Positions 35,829 through 46,661 of a stretch of 64,000 bases of DNA are shown piece by piece. The stretch spans positions 8,829,156 through 8,893,155 of the forward strand of contig JANVCC010000076.1 in NCBI GenBank assembly GCA_025345505.1. The letters are read 5' to 3'. The notes below the pieces were generated by a model. The model was not told where the DNA came from. It did no database searches and saw only the letters and a list, made by a program, of their open reading frames with translations. Each line of letters opens with the position of its first letter. Position 1 is the first letter of the stretch. Origin of the DNA: Todiramphus chloris collaris. Lineage: Eukaryota > Chordata > Aves > Coraciiformes > Alcedinidae. Position numbers and translations under genes: made by a program.

Positions 35829-36122
35829 AGGAAGCCTACACAGAAAGTGGACAATCTTATCAGGGCCTGTTTCATCAGGACAAGGGATGATGTTTTTAAA
35901 CTAAAAACTAAAAGAGGGAGATTTAGGCTAGAGAGAAAGAAGAAATTTTTTACAGTGATCATGGTGAGACAATGGCCCAGGTTGCCTAGAGAGGTGGTCA
36001 CCATTCCGGGTGAGGTTGGTCAGGGCTGTGAGTAACCTGCTCTGGTTGCAGATGTCCCATCTCCCTGCAGAGGGCTTGGACCTTTAAAATCCCTTCCTAC
36101 TCCAACCATTCTATAACACTGT
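35829..36122 (+). mobile_element. CR1 LINE 3' fragment, head-to-head with the preceding copy
   Basis: It starts at 'ggaagcctacacagaaag', immediately where the minus-strand copy stops. It carries 'aggacaagggatgatgtttt', relics of the RFRLERKKKFFTV segment, 'ggtcagggctgtgagtaacc' and 'aaccattctataacactgtg' as a degenerate octamer end. Its 3'-end type differs from that of its neighbour, so the two are separate insertions. Confidence 0.92.
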
Positions 36123-36223
36123 GAGAAGCACAAATTCCCAAACGTCCAGGAATTTGATATCCTTGTGTTTGACAGGTATAGATTTTTTCTTTTCCTCTTT
36201 TACCCTTTAGTAAGTACATTATT

Positions 36224-36310
36224 TACATCCAAAAATCCTGTGACAAGGAATTCCATGACTTAACTCTAGGCCAGATGAAGAAGTATCTCTTGGTTTTGAG
36301 TCTGTCACTA
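36224..36310 (-). mobile_element. Older CR1-like LINE fragment
   Basis: Translating the minus strand gives 'KTKRYFFIWPRVKSWNSLSQ'. This matches the pattern K-x-FF-x-x-R-V-V-K-x-W-N-x-L-P seen near the ORF2 end of the younger CR1 copies in this window. The DNA is too diverged to match them directly, and there is no octamer tail. I infer an old, separate CR1-like lineage; the boundaries are approximate. Confidence 0.5.
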
Positions 36311-38138
36311 TTGTTTTTTTCTAAGTCTCTTCTATTCTAGGAATAGAAGACTTGGTGATTAACCCAGGTCAACCATTATCATATAGTCCCTTGTCCTGTG
36401 TTCCCTCAGGCTTGTCCTTACAGGCAACAGAGGCTACAACATTTCATACCTGGCTGTAGCTGACTCACATTGTGGGAAGCCAGGAGGCCCTGACTTAGTA
36501 CATAGATACACCTTACTGGCCTACAGGCATCCTGATTTTGTTGTTCCTCATTGCTGGTGTTCGTATTCTGAATTAGAAGTCCTTTTGAACAGAAAGTAAG
36601 TGATTGCACTTTCTATGGTGTGAAGAAGTTCAAAAGCTACCGTCTCTTGTCTCTGGTGACAGGATCTGTTTGATGGAAGCACTGTGACTCCATCTGATTG
36701 TACTTCTCAAGATAACCGGTTCTAAGGCTGATATTTGCCTGTGGTCAAAGCTTGGCTTTTGCCAGACAAGCTGTCAGGGGTACACAGCAAGCAGAAGGAA
36801 GTAATCACATTGTCCCAAAGGGATCCTTAACACATGGAGGCTCAGACAAGGAGATCAGGTTTTGGGAATAATGACTGGGAGAATGCTGGCAGGGAAGGGG
36901 ATGCAGACATCTGCACCATGTGGCTGACAGACCAGAGACAATTCAGGTCCAGAAAAGAGCAAAAAGCTTGCTGTAAAGCTTAAAATAAAATCTGTGAAGG
37001 CCGGGAAAGGATTCCACTCTGAGGCTCTCTGGGGATCTTTTCCAAGTGAGCACTCAAGACCTTTCTAAATTCTGAGCTGCTCTTTGATACCTGGTGTAAA
37101 ACTAAAGCCACCCAACTTCAGAAAGCATTGAGAAAAGCAGTCCAAAGAGCTGGCATCTATTTCCTAAATGCATCAGGTCTGTGTCAACTGGAAAACACAT
37201 TCTAAGATGGGGAATCCTCCTTTAAGAGTCTGGTTTTGTGGCAGTCTTGCATTGTTGGACTCAAACTTCTGTGGAGAGGTAGGAACAGCCAGCAGCTATT
37301 GACAGCCCTTGTAGTACCATCAAGAGCTGGAGAAAATGGTTACTTTCCTGAGGGACTCATGCTTCCTTTCTTCTATGGAGAGAAGAAATCAACACATGAT
37401 TTTTTTGTCAATAATCTTCAGCTCAAACAAGGGAGACCTGCAGATAAGCAGCATCCCAAAGACCTGATGGAGCATGCACAGCAAACTGGTAATTTTATGC
37501 CAATTTTAGTTGCCTCTTCCTCTCTGGGCGTTAGAAGCACTGGGGTGAAGTACAGATGGGGAACATCAGGATGAGATGCGCAGTAGTAGTGGAGAAACAC
37601 AGGGGAGCCTTGTGGCTTTGGTTGCAACTCCTTCTTAGACAGTTTGGCTTAATTCAGCATCAAAGTCAGAAAACAGAGGTGGGCAAGAGCCAGCAAATGA
37701 ATGCGATAAGGTTTCTGGATCACGATTTACCCACCATAGTGACAGCTGTTAACATCAGTGATAACCCTGGTGTTTATAATAAGTACTGAACCAGCTTCCT
37801 GCAGGGGGAACAACCTGCCCCCAGTTACAACTGAAGCCTCTGTAGTGCCATCACTGAGCTGCAGTCACAGCCCATTGGAAAACACAGGGGGTGTGACATT
37901 AAAAATGTGAGAATTTAATCAGAATTATTTATTATCTTTTATTTTTATTATTATTATCTTTTTCTGGTTCACGTATATGCTGTTGCCTCACCTAATGGGA
38001 GCTGCAGGGAGGGTTGTTAATGCCCACCCCAACTCTACAGATGAGATGCTGGGATAAGACTACAGATCCCAGGACCCCATAAAAGCACTATGTGATGATG
38101 AATCATTGAAGACATTGCCTCTTAAAGAGTGACTTGCG
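36311..38138. other. Non-repetitive segment, no gene seen
   Basis: About 1.8 kb of unique sequence. AT-rich ATT/ATTATT run at 37920-37960. The 112-codon ORF at 37236-37574 has no motif. Confidence 0.55.
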
Positions 38139-38255
38139 ATCACAGAATCATAGAATGGTTTGGGTGGAAGGGTCCTTGAAGATCACCTAGTTCCAACCTC
38201 CCTGCCATGAGCAGGGACACTTCCCACTAGACCAGGTTGCTCAAAGCTGGCTAAA
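38139..38255 (-). mobile_element. CR1 LINE 3'-end fragment
   Basis: It opens with reversed octamers (CACAGAATCATAGAATGG), then 'ggaagggtccttgaagatca', 'gccatgagcagggacacttc' and 'ccactagaccaggttgctca'. This is the 3' UTR type of 28012, 40675 and 49586. It stops after about 115 bp. Confidence 0.92.
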
Positions 38256-38335
38256 GTTCCTATTGCAATATTTTTTTGAGACAGAATACCTTCTTTATGG
38301 CTAAAAACCCTAAATTTCATTTTTTTTCAGGCATT

Positions 38336-38415
38336 TCATAGGGTGCTTTGGGTTGGAAGGGACCTTTCAAGGTCATTTAGTCCAATCTCCCTGCAGGGAG
38401 CAGGGACATTTCCCT
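38336..38415 (-). mobile_element. CR1 LINE 3'-end fragment, second in tandem
   Basis: A second short CR1 3' end lies about 80 bp after the previous one in the same orientation. It has 'gggttggaagggacctttca', then 'ggtcatttagtccaatctcc', then 'gcagggagcagggacatttc'. Its 'tagtccaa...gcagggagcaggg' type differs from the 'tagttccaacc...ccatgagcaggg' type of its neighbour, so the two are independent insertions, not a duplication. Confidence 0.88.
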
Positions 38416-40674
38416 TTCTAAACAAAATTTGAAAGTGTCCAGAAAAGCACAGGCAAGATTTTTAAGGACAGCTAGTATTTGTTAGGAAATAAATTAATAA
38501 AAGGATGAAAGGAATTCTTACAAACACAGAAGCCCTTCTGCAGGCAAGCACACATTTTTCTGCACAAAAAAGAAGGAAAGAAAAAAAAAAAAAATCTTCA
38601 GAAAATATTTCCCAAATTGAGCAATGTTATATTTTGACAGTTGTAATTATAATGGCCTGCAGCCTTTGACTTTCCCTTCATGGAGCCTTTGCTGCTAATG
38701 CAGAACTGATTTAGGGACTGGGGTTCCTCACAGCAGCTGATTCTCATTAGATTTTGTTTCCGGCATTAGTAGAGTGAGGTAAATGACCAGGTAGCCCAGG
38801 ACAAGCAGGAGGAAGCCCTCAACCCATGGTTAGAGTACAGAGGAGGGTGGTAACTCATGTCAGCTCAAAGAGAAACAAGAACACAGATAATTGCCTTGGT
38901 TTTCCGAAGTCCAATGGATGCAGATGACCTGGACTATAGAAGACAGGACTGATGGAAGCAGCTGGTGTCCCCCTGGCTTTGGAGCTTTCCAAGATCAGTT
39001 GGATCCTTGATGCTGGGTAAGATCTTGAGGGTTCTGCTGCTAGTACAGGAACACACGGAAGTGGGGAACGACAGTACCCCATGGTACTCAGTTTACCTTC
39101 CCATCCTCTGTTTTTGCTTTGTCCCCCATCCCTAGCACCATAGGCCCTCTTTGGGTGGTGTGGGAGCTCCTTGTGCTGGTGACAAGAAGGAAGATGAGCT
39201 GAGTACAGATCATAGGTAGCGGCCCTCTTTGCAAGTGGAGTTTGACCTGAGCCTTCAGTGCATAGTTGTGCTGCTGAGCGATGCTGGGAGCACCCTGGCC
39301 TCGGGGTCTGTCATGCCCATCCCACTCAGAAAACCTGGATGCTGACATTTTCTCACTGGGGCTCTGGAAAAGGAGGTTTCCATACCCTCCTGGGCTGAAG
39401 CATTTCAGGCTTTAATGACTCAGGTCTGTGGAACAGAAGCAATAAAGATGTGGGAGAGAAGGAGGGGAAGCAAACTCTCTCTCAAAGGTACCAAAGTGTG
39501 TAACACCTCATAAAGCAGTGGGAACTGGAGCTTGGAAAGTTATTGGAATCAAGACTTTCATCTCCTGTCAATAAAGCGTTATCAGCACCGAGCCCAATTT
39601 TCAGCTCTTAATTCCAGATGTGCGCATTGGAACTTCATGCCTCTTCTCATGCTGAAACCTGCAGCTCAGTTCAGGCCCCAGGGCAGATGGAAGGCAAACT
39701 AGAAAACAAGTTCCTTCCACTTGTGTCCAAATACAGGAGTGTTAGATTATGCGCAAGATTTAATCCCCACTTTCCTGGGCTCCAGTCAGGAGGAACAGCT
39801 GTGACCTTGCAGTGTTCACTTGATGGGAATGGTTGAAATAATAGGAAGGGCCACAAGCTGTGGCTTCTCTGAGGTCTAGAAAAAGAGGAATCATTCAATT
39901 TCCTGGATAATCTGAATACTTTTAACTTGGAAAAATTATTTGGACCAAGACATCTGGCTCCATCTTTTCTCCAAAGGGATCATAGTGTGGACAGAAATGA
40001 AACCACACATTTACAGAAGAGATGGAGACTACAGTTTACAGCCTTTACTGCATCTTATGCATCCCCCATTGCCTGTTGGTGGCAATGCAGCTATGCCAGC
40101 TAGAATCGTGTCCTGCTCTTCCCTGCTAAACTCAGCCTGCATCTCAGCCCTGAGAAGCCAAATGTCACAAATTGAATGACTTGTAAGCTTTATACCAGAA
40201 GAAAGTGAACATTGTTACTGCTGGAGTACAGGTGAGGATCAGGAGGCCAAGGATGGTTTGGTACTGCTCAGTCAGAGTGCTTGAGGCAATGGTTAATCCC
40301 TGTTGTCCTTTGAAAGCAAGTAATTTACTTAACATTCACCTTCTCTTGACTGTGTTGTCCATAAGGATTAGCTGACTGGTTCTCTCACAGCAGCAAGAAG
40401 GAGACCTCACCTGCTCATGTCCTGCCTTACTTTAGAGAGAGGGTATTGAGAGATGTGTGGATAAGGTGGAAGTCACTTGATGGTTGAGAATAACATTGAT
40501 GTACAACTTGGTTCTCTTTGCTGGGTGGTTACTGCCTGTGTCTTACAAGATCTCAGGGCGTACTTGAGCTCTCCATCAAATACGCTTTGAGATTGCGCTC
40601 AAAGTCATAACAAAAGCAGGCAAAATGACCCTGCAAAAGAGTTGTACCAGGCACTTCTGGCAGCCACAGTAAAA
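38416..40674. other. Non-repetitive segment, no gene seen
   Basis: About 2.3 kb of unique sequence. Poly(A)-rich run at 38579-38594. Only short unsupported ORFs. Confidence 0.55.
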
Positions 40675-41011
40675 TCAGAGAATCATAGAATGGTTTTGGT
40701 TGGAAGGGACCTTAAAGATCATCTAGTTCCCACCCCCCTGCCGTGGGCAGTGACACCTCCCACTAGAGCAGGTTGCTTATCTAACCTGGTCTTGAGCACA
40801 TCCAGTGATGGAGCATCCAAAGCTTCCCTGGGCAACCTGCGACAGCGTCTCATGAACCTCAGTGTGAAGAAGTTCTTCCTTATTTCTAATCTGAATCTCT
40901 CCTCTTCCAGTTTGAAGCCGCCACCCCTCATCCCATCACTACAAGCCCTTGTCAAAAGTCACTCCCTAGCTTTCTTGTGGGCACCCTTTAGATATTGGAA
41001 GGCTGCAATAA
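40675..41011 (-). mobile_element. CR1 LINE, 5'-truncated
   Basis: It opens with the reversed tail (TCAGAGAATCATAGAATGG), then the UTR block 'agatcatctagttcccaccc' and 'cccactagagcaggttgctt', then reversed ORF2. On the minus strand the frame 40719-40955 gives a peptide containing 'RFRLEIRKNFFTLRFMRRCR', the C-terminal CR1 ORF2 region. It breaks off at 'ggaaggctgcaataa'. Confidence 0.94.
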
Positions 41012-41106
41012 TTAAATATAGTGGCTTTTGGGGTAGATGAAAGAGTCATGCTCTTTGGTTGTTTTAGTGTCAACTGTATCTTTGCCAAAGAACAACCAGA
41101 GAACAG

Positions 41107-41137
41107 GGGGCAGCTTCTTTCTGGGGCAGCTTCTTTC
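41107..41137. repeat. Two-copy 16-bp tandem repeat
   Basis: The 15-mer GGGGCAGCTTCTTTC occurs twice, at 41107-41121 and 41123-41137, with one base between copies. It is a small local duplication. Confidence 0.9.
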
Positions 41138-41438
41138 AGTGGCAGACAGACATGTTTCTTGGAACCAAGCACACAGGGAGTTGGAGATGTTCCCGAACAA
41201 AAGCCATGGTAAATTCTCTGGGAATAGGGAATACAGAAGGAAAAAGGCAAAGAGAGAAAGGACGAGGAAGAGAAAAGGAAAGAAATTCCTCTTGTGAGTT
41301 CCTCATGTTCAAAGTGAAAGCGATAGAAACACTAAACTTTTTATAGTGCAGCTTCATTTGTTTAGGCTTCCCTACTGAGCATTAAATTTAATGTTACTTT
41401 AAAGAGATCTTGATAGTTTTGTAAAGCCCTGCATTAAA

Positions 41439-41494
41439 CACACACGTACACGCACACACATGCACACACACATGCACACATGTGCACATGCACA
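41439..41494. repeat. CA-rich microsatellite, interrupted
   Basis: Fifty-six bp of alternating purine-pyrimidine sequence built from CA units, with TG, CG and TGCACA interruptions. The longest pure CA run is only four to five units, so the array is probably old and not highly mutable. Its right end (41475-41494) is palindromic around 'tgtgcaca'. Confidence 0.93.
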
Positions 41495-41862
41495 GAACCT
41501 TAACCACCTCAGTGCCGTGTAGTGGCCAAATACATTCTGATTTTATGCTGTGAACTTAATGCAAAGCGCCAGAAAACACCTTGTTAGGAGAGAAGCATCT
41601 GAGGTGGAAAAGAAGAGAGAAGCAGAGGGGAGAAAGTTTGGAAGGAGGCAAACAAGTGCCAACGGAGCCCACTCCAGCTCTGTCTCCAGTCAGCCTCATG
41701 AGAGCCAGGTCTCAGTGAGGCAGCTGTCCCTGTATGCAGGGTCCGCAGGAGATGTTTGTCTTCTCCAGAAGAGTTGCCACCATGTGGTATGTGCCTCATA
41801 GTCAGTTCTACCCGCCTGAATGGATGTTTCTTGCTGGTTTGCAGGTGAGCAGGGGGGGAGGT

Positions 41863-42366
41863 CGAGTACTGTGTTCAGTTTTGGGCCCTGCACTCCAAGA
41901 AGGACCTTGAGGGGCTGGAGCATGTCCAGAGAAGGGCAACGAAGCTGGGGAAGAGTCTAGAGCATAAGTCTTGTGAGGAGCAGCTGAGGGTCTTGGGGTT
42001 GTTCAGCCTGGAGAAAAGGAGGCTCTGGGGAGACCACCTCACTCTTCACAGTTCCCTGAAAGGAGGCTGAAGCCATATGGAGTCAGTCTCTTCTCCCAAG
42101 GAACAAGTGATAGGACAAGAGGAAACTGTCTCAAGTTGTGCCAGGGGAGGTTTAGGTTGAACATAAGGAATAATTTCTTCCCTGCCAGGCTTGTCAAGGC
42201 CTGGAACAGGCTGCACAGGGATGTGGTTGAATCACCATCCCTGGACATGTTTAAAAGCCATGTAGATGTGGTGCTGAGGGACAAGGTTTAGTAGTGAACT
42301 TGGTTAATGGTTGGACTTGATGATCTTAAAGGTTTCTTCCAATCTAAATGATTCTATGATTCTATA
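41863..42366 (+). mobile_element. CR1 LINE, 5'-truncated, about 0.5 kb
   Basis: It starts in ORF2 at the EYCVQFW-coding block ('gtactgtgttcagttttggg') and continues through relics of '[20 protein letters not shown]' in shifting frames. It then has the 'ccaggggaggtttaggttga' block and the 'gggacaaggtttagtagtga' UTR, and ends with two octamers (ATTCTATGATTCTAT) at 42366. A cluster of G just upstream (41852-41858) may mark the truncated 5' end. Confidence 0.95.
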
Positions 42367-43904
42367 AGGTGCAGTTGCACATCAAAGTATGGGATGCCCA
42401 GAGGGGACCAAGTGGGGATCGTGCTCTGTTGACAGGCACCTGATGGATGAACCGAGGAGACTCCCAGGAGCTGGCCCGGTTTCCCCTGCGCGCAGATGTG
42501 TTTAGATTTGGTGGGAGGAACTTGCACCTTTCAAGGGATTTCCTTTTATGTCCACTGCACCCCACGCCCTCCATACCTTCTGCCAAAGCTGTGATGGACT
42601 TTTCATGTGATGAGACAGAATAATGAGGTAGGTCTTAAGCTGGTCTGAAACTCGAAAAGCTTCAAGGAAATGCTGGTGGAACTGAAGGACTGTGCTTCCT
42701 TGGAAACACCTAATCCCCTTCAGATGAGAATCTTTAACCCGTGTGACCCCAGAGCCATGAATCACCTACCAAAGGCCTGACCCTCAGCGTGCTTCGCTGT
42801 CAGTTTAGCAGTGGAAGAAGGGCTTCCTTTATGGTTTTCACTCAGGCACACTCTGTCTGCTTAGGACTTCAGAGAGAGACCATTTATCAACAACTTTTTG
42901 CAACCCAGTCTCTCTCTAGGACACCTTGAGCTCCTCACTGTGACAAGAAGGTGAACGTCAAGCTGTAGATACAGATGATGCCACGTTGCCAATCATGGGT
43001 TGTTTCTTGAACTCCTCTAGTTCACCCAGCAAGCTCTGGCAGACCCTGGGCAGCTGTTGGTCAAAGTAAGCAGAGCTGGTATCTCGCACTCACTGGGCCT
43101 CACACCAACCCTTCCCTTGGGAGTTTTGAGGGAGCATTTTTATGCCACTGAGGTTGCAAGCACAGCTCTTCCCTCTCAGAGTGGCATGGCTCTTCTTGAT
43201 CTTCTTGGGCTTCTGGCATAGTTCTGCTTCTGTCTAGTCTACTTCTAAGTCCATCTAAACCCCTTGTTTGCTCCATGCCACCTCTACTTGAGCGTCTGGG
43301 AAACAAGCCTTATGTGAGACAAACCTGATGTGGGAAAGGCATTTCTGAGACTTCTCTTGCAGAGCTGAAAATAATTGAGGGAGAATAAATATGTTGTCCC
43401 ATCAGGGCTTGCATTTTGGTGGTTTTTTTTTTTTTTTTCCCCTTTTTGGGTTACTTTAAAAGCAACTCTTTATTAAAATGAGTATGCACAGGCTATTGTA
43501 GAGATTCCTGTTACATCCTGAGGGCCTTTGATCTTACAAACACAAGGAACCCAATGAAAGAAGCCTTCATGCAATTTTATCTAGCCAAGGTTTGCAGTTT
43601 GAAAAAAGGACAAGGCATGCTGCTTTCACCAGGACTGGCTTTTCAGTCATTGATGGTGGTGTTGTGAAAACACACTGAATGCCTTTGGGAAGTGTTTGGG
43701 TTCTCTGCTCTATCTACTGCTGTACATGTTTTTAAGAAGAAAAAGAGCATGAAGACAATGTCTGCTGTGAGAGTCAGGTGGTTTTCCTGGCTTTAGCTGC
43801 AGGATAGATCTCTCTCTGAGTTACAGCTTAAAAAACGTCACTTGACAAGATTTAATGTCATGCCTTGTAGTGGCTACACTGCCATTCAAGGACCATCATG
43901 TACA
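42367..43904. other. Non-repetitive segment, no gene seen
   Basis: About 1.5 kb of unique sequence with a 16-bp T tract at 43423-43438. No gene recognised. Confidence 0.55.
43423..43438. repeat. Poly(T) tract
   Basis: Sixteen consecutive T followed by C4 and T5. No retroposon body adjoins it. Confidence 0.95.
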
Positions 43905-44119
43905 TATAGAATCATTTTGGTTGGAAAAGACCTTTCAGATCACTGAGTCCAACCGTTAACCCAGCTCTGCCAGGTCACCACTAAACCATGTCCCTCAGCA
44001 CCACATCTATGTACCTTTGAAACCCCTCCAGGGATGGGGACTCCACCATTGCCCTGGGCAGCCTGGCTTCACAACATTTTCAGAGAAGAAATTTTTCCTA
44101 ATTTTTCCTAATATCCACA
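43905..44119 (-). mobile_element. CR1 LINE 3' fragment
   Basis: It opens with one reversed octamer (ATAGAATCATTTTGG), then 'gaccatttcagatcactgag'-like UTR, 'accactaaaccatgtccctc' and the reversed ORF2 end. Near its inner end the 10-mer ATTTTTCCTA occurs twice in direct succession (44091-44110), a slippage duplication not seen in the related copy at 47142. Confidence 0.92.
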
Positions 44120-45115
44120 TACAGCTTTTGTCTTGCACCAAGCCAGGAGGCCAGGCTCTTTGTCTCTCATGGAGTCAAGGTACAGAGACAGGCTCCTCTG
44201 AAGGACAACCAGAGCATTTCAGTGAAGTTTCAGCTCTGTATCATGCCCAACCCAGATACCAGCAGCTCTTCAATCTGTCACCAGCAGTCGCTTGGCTTTT
44301 TAATGAAATGATCAACAGGACAGTGAATTTGCTGAGGTTTTTTTTCTGTCCCAAACACATCTTAAGGAGAAGATCCCCAAAACTGTGATGGTTCAGGTTC
44401 CACAGAAGCTGGGTGCTTTAGGCAAGGACAGTCAATAAACTTGCAAATTAAGATCTATGATTGTCCTTGCCATTTGAAGCTAAGGATGGGATTTAAATAG
44501 TGGAGAAGAGGAGTTATGTAAATTTGGAATGTGCTGCATTTTATAAGCATTTGCTGTATTTAGGGGAGGTTTCCATCAGCACTGTAAGAGTGCTTAACAC
44601 CTTCTTTCTTCTAGAGAGTCCATTACTTTGGTTTTAAATTGTGCAGGTTGAACACTAGTGTGCCTGTATTTTCTGTTAAAAGCTGTATTTCGAGCACCCT
44701 GAGAGACACAGATCTCACACGGAGGCACTGCATGAGATGTCATGCAGTCTTCAGGCAGTGGGGGAATGTCTCATCAGCCTTGCCTCTTGAAGGAAGAGCT
44801 AGACCCAGACTGGCACTGGTGTGCTGGCTCTCTCCTAACCTGGGGAAGAGCTGATTTTGAAATGAGGACAGAGAAAGCCAGGACCACAGCTTGGGATATA
44901 AGCAAGAAGGTGTCCTGATGTGGATGCTGAAAAGCTGCTAGCAGAGGAATTTTCCTAGGTTCTCACAATATTCGCTGAGAGTCCTGCCTTTCTCACGCAA
45001 GTTACGAGGAACGGTAGGATGTTTTTTGTAAGCTAGACTAACACCTGGTGTTTTGCTAAGTTCTGTTTATGGTACATTGGAAAAATATTTTGAAATGGGT
45101 GTTGTAGGACTTTAG

Positions 45116-45180
45116 CCAATCGCCCTGAGAGATGGGTGATCACTGACCAATTGCCCTATGGGTCTAGGGTTATAAATTAA
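45116..45180 (+). promoter_or_regulatory. Promoter-like module: two CCAAT boxes and a TATA box
   Basis: CCAATCGCCCT at 45116-45126 and CCAATTGCCCT at 45147-45157 are near-identical direct repeats (10 of 11 bases). They are followed at 45171 by TATAAATTA, 14 bp after the second repeat. The spacing fits a class II promoter or the U3 part of a retroviral LTR, with a start expected near 45200. I could not find LTR ends, a poly(A) signal or a retroviral body, so which of these it is remains open. Confidence 0.35.
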
Positions 45181-46429
45181 TCAATTTGTCTTCTCTTGCT
45201 GAATTTGTGTGTTGCTGCATCTCTCCACTCCCAGTATATCCTGGGGGTCTGATCTCCATGAGCCTGAGCCCATGTCCATGTGGCAGTGTGCAGGGGAAGC
45301 ACATATCCTGTCTCAGTCCTGGCTCCTACAGCAAGCCAACAGCAAAACCAGAAGCAGAGTCACGGTTCTCAAGGATCCCACTTGGCTGCTCCCCTCCCAA
45401 GCCGGTCCTTTATTGTTTTTGGGAACCTACCAGCAGGCAGTCAACAAATTATGCAGATAAGGAAGCTTTTAAAAACATGCTTCTAGTTATTCAGGTGCCT
45501 GGTCAAAAGCTCTGTGCTTTTACTTGTGGTAAAAATGACTCGTCTTTTTCTTGGGGCCCTCTCCCTTCCTCTTTCTTCTGTTTTTATTCCTTAGTCTTTC
45601 TGTCTTTCCTGAGAAAGAGAACTGGCTGTTTAAACAACATTAAAGCCAACTGCTTTTCCCAAAATATATGCTTGCAGGCATAGCCCTATTGCACTGGGGA
45701 CAAATACATCCTAGTCCCAGAGCTGTCATCACAACCACATGCTTTGTACTGTGTCTCTGAATGGATTCGTCCCAAGGTGAATACGGTAATGCTTTAAAGT
45801 AGGGTATTTGTTAAGTATTCTGTCAGGAGAGTAAATCTGAGCAGGACAGTGTCATTTCTGCTGGACAGGCAGGATCCCAGCAGGATCCTAGAGCCTCATG
45901 AATGGCAGTTATGGGTGTGGAACATCACACCACATCCCCTCCTTGGTGGTGAGGAGGAGCTTGGGACCAGCTCATGGGAAGATGCTCCGAAACTTGTGCC
46001 CATGAGCTCTGCCAGGGCCATGGATCCAGACGTGCAGACAGAAGTAAGGGTTGCAATCCCACTAGTCATGGCAGAAATGAAAAAAGCCTGGGAATCACCA
46101 GCTTAATGTGTTTTCTAGATAGGTGGCTCAAGGCAGCCTTGCACCAGTTTAGATATCCCTTGAAGGACAGATCTCCTTGTGAGCTTGTGCTGCTTCTGGG
46201 AACCACGGCACCCAAATATTTCATGTCTGGCAAAGCCAGAATGTGCCTGAACTTCACCACATCATGTAAAGTTTGGGATGTGACAGTTGGGCACGTATCA
46301 GAAAGAAGCAGCAGCCACGAAGTCTGAACTCTCCCCAAGTTTGGGAGCGCTCAGATCCCTGTGCTCGCTTCAGTTTCCTCTCTGGCTTCGGCTGGGAATG
46401 TTTGTGCCAGCAACCCAGAGAAGAAAATG

Positions 46430-46661
46430 AAGTCCATTGCACACAGATGCTTGGCCAGCTCTCAGTAATGAAACACGTCTTTATCGTCCACAATTTTTGA
46501 TTTAAGGAAAGGGGCAAAACTGCCCACAGTTTGCAGAGAAAATAAAATATATAAAAAAAGAAGCAAGCCTCAGTGCTTAGGTTGTGAAACGCAGCTTCCT
46601 CGGGACAATAAAGACGTGTTTCATTATGGAAAGTGGCCGACCATCTGTGCGCGTTTGACTT
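46430..46661. repeat. Imperfect inverted repeat with 60-bp arms
   Basis: Arm A (46430-46489) pairs with arm B (46603-46661), separated by 113 bp. By hand alignment about 48 of 60 positions match. The inner 24 bp (46466-46489 against 46603-46626) match at 23 positions, including ATGAAACACGTCTTTAT. A second matching block is CACAGATG. The DNA or RNA could fold into a long hairpin. The loop is unrelated sequence. The cause could be an inverted duplication or a relic of a palindromic transposon; no terminal duplication was seen. Confidence 0.8.

Larger units (their letters stand above)
41012..41862. other. Unique spacer with two simple repeats
   Basis: Holds a small tandem duplication at 41107-41137 and the CA-type microsatellite at 41439-41494. 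The purine-rich stretch 41225-41290 is low in complexity. No gene seen. Confidence 0.55.

Noticed and set aside
34919..36122. Twin-priming inversion of a single CR1
   Set aside because: Both parts carry their own 3' tail and belong to different 3'-end types, so they are two elements.
41439..41494. Satellite or CRISPR-like array
   Set aside because: It is an ordinary interrupted CA microsatellite with no spacer structure.
45186..45683. 165-codon ORF after the CCAAT/TATA module
   Set aside because: The ATG lies only about 6 bp after the TATA box, upstream of the expected start site. The peptide is serine/proline-rich without domains.
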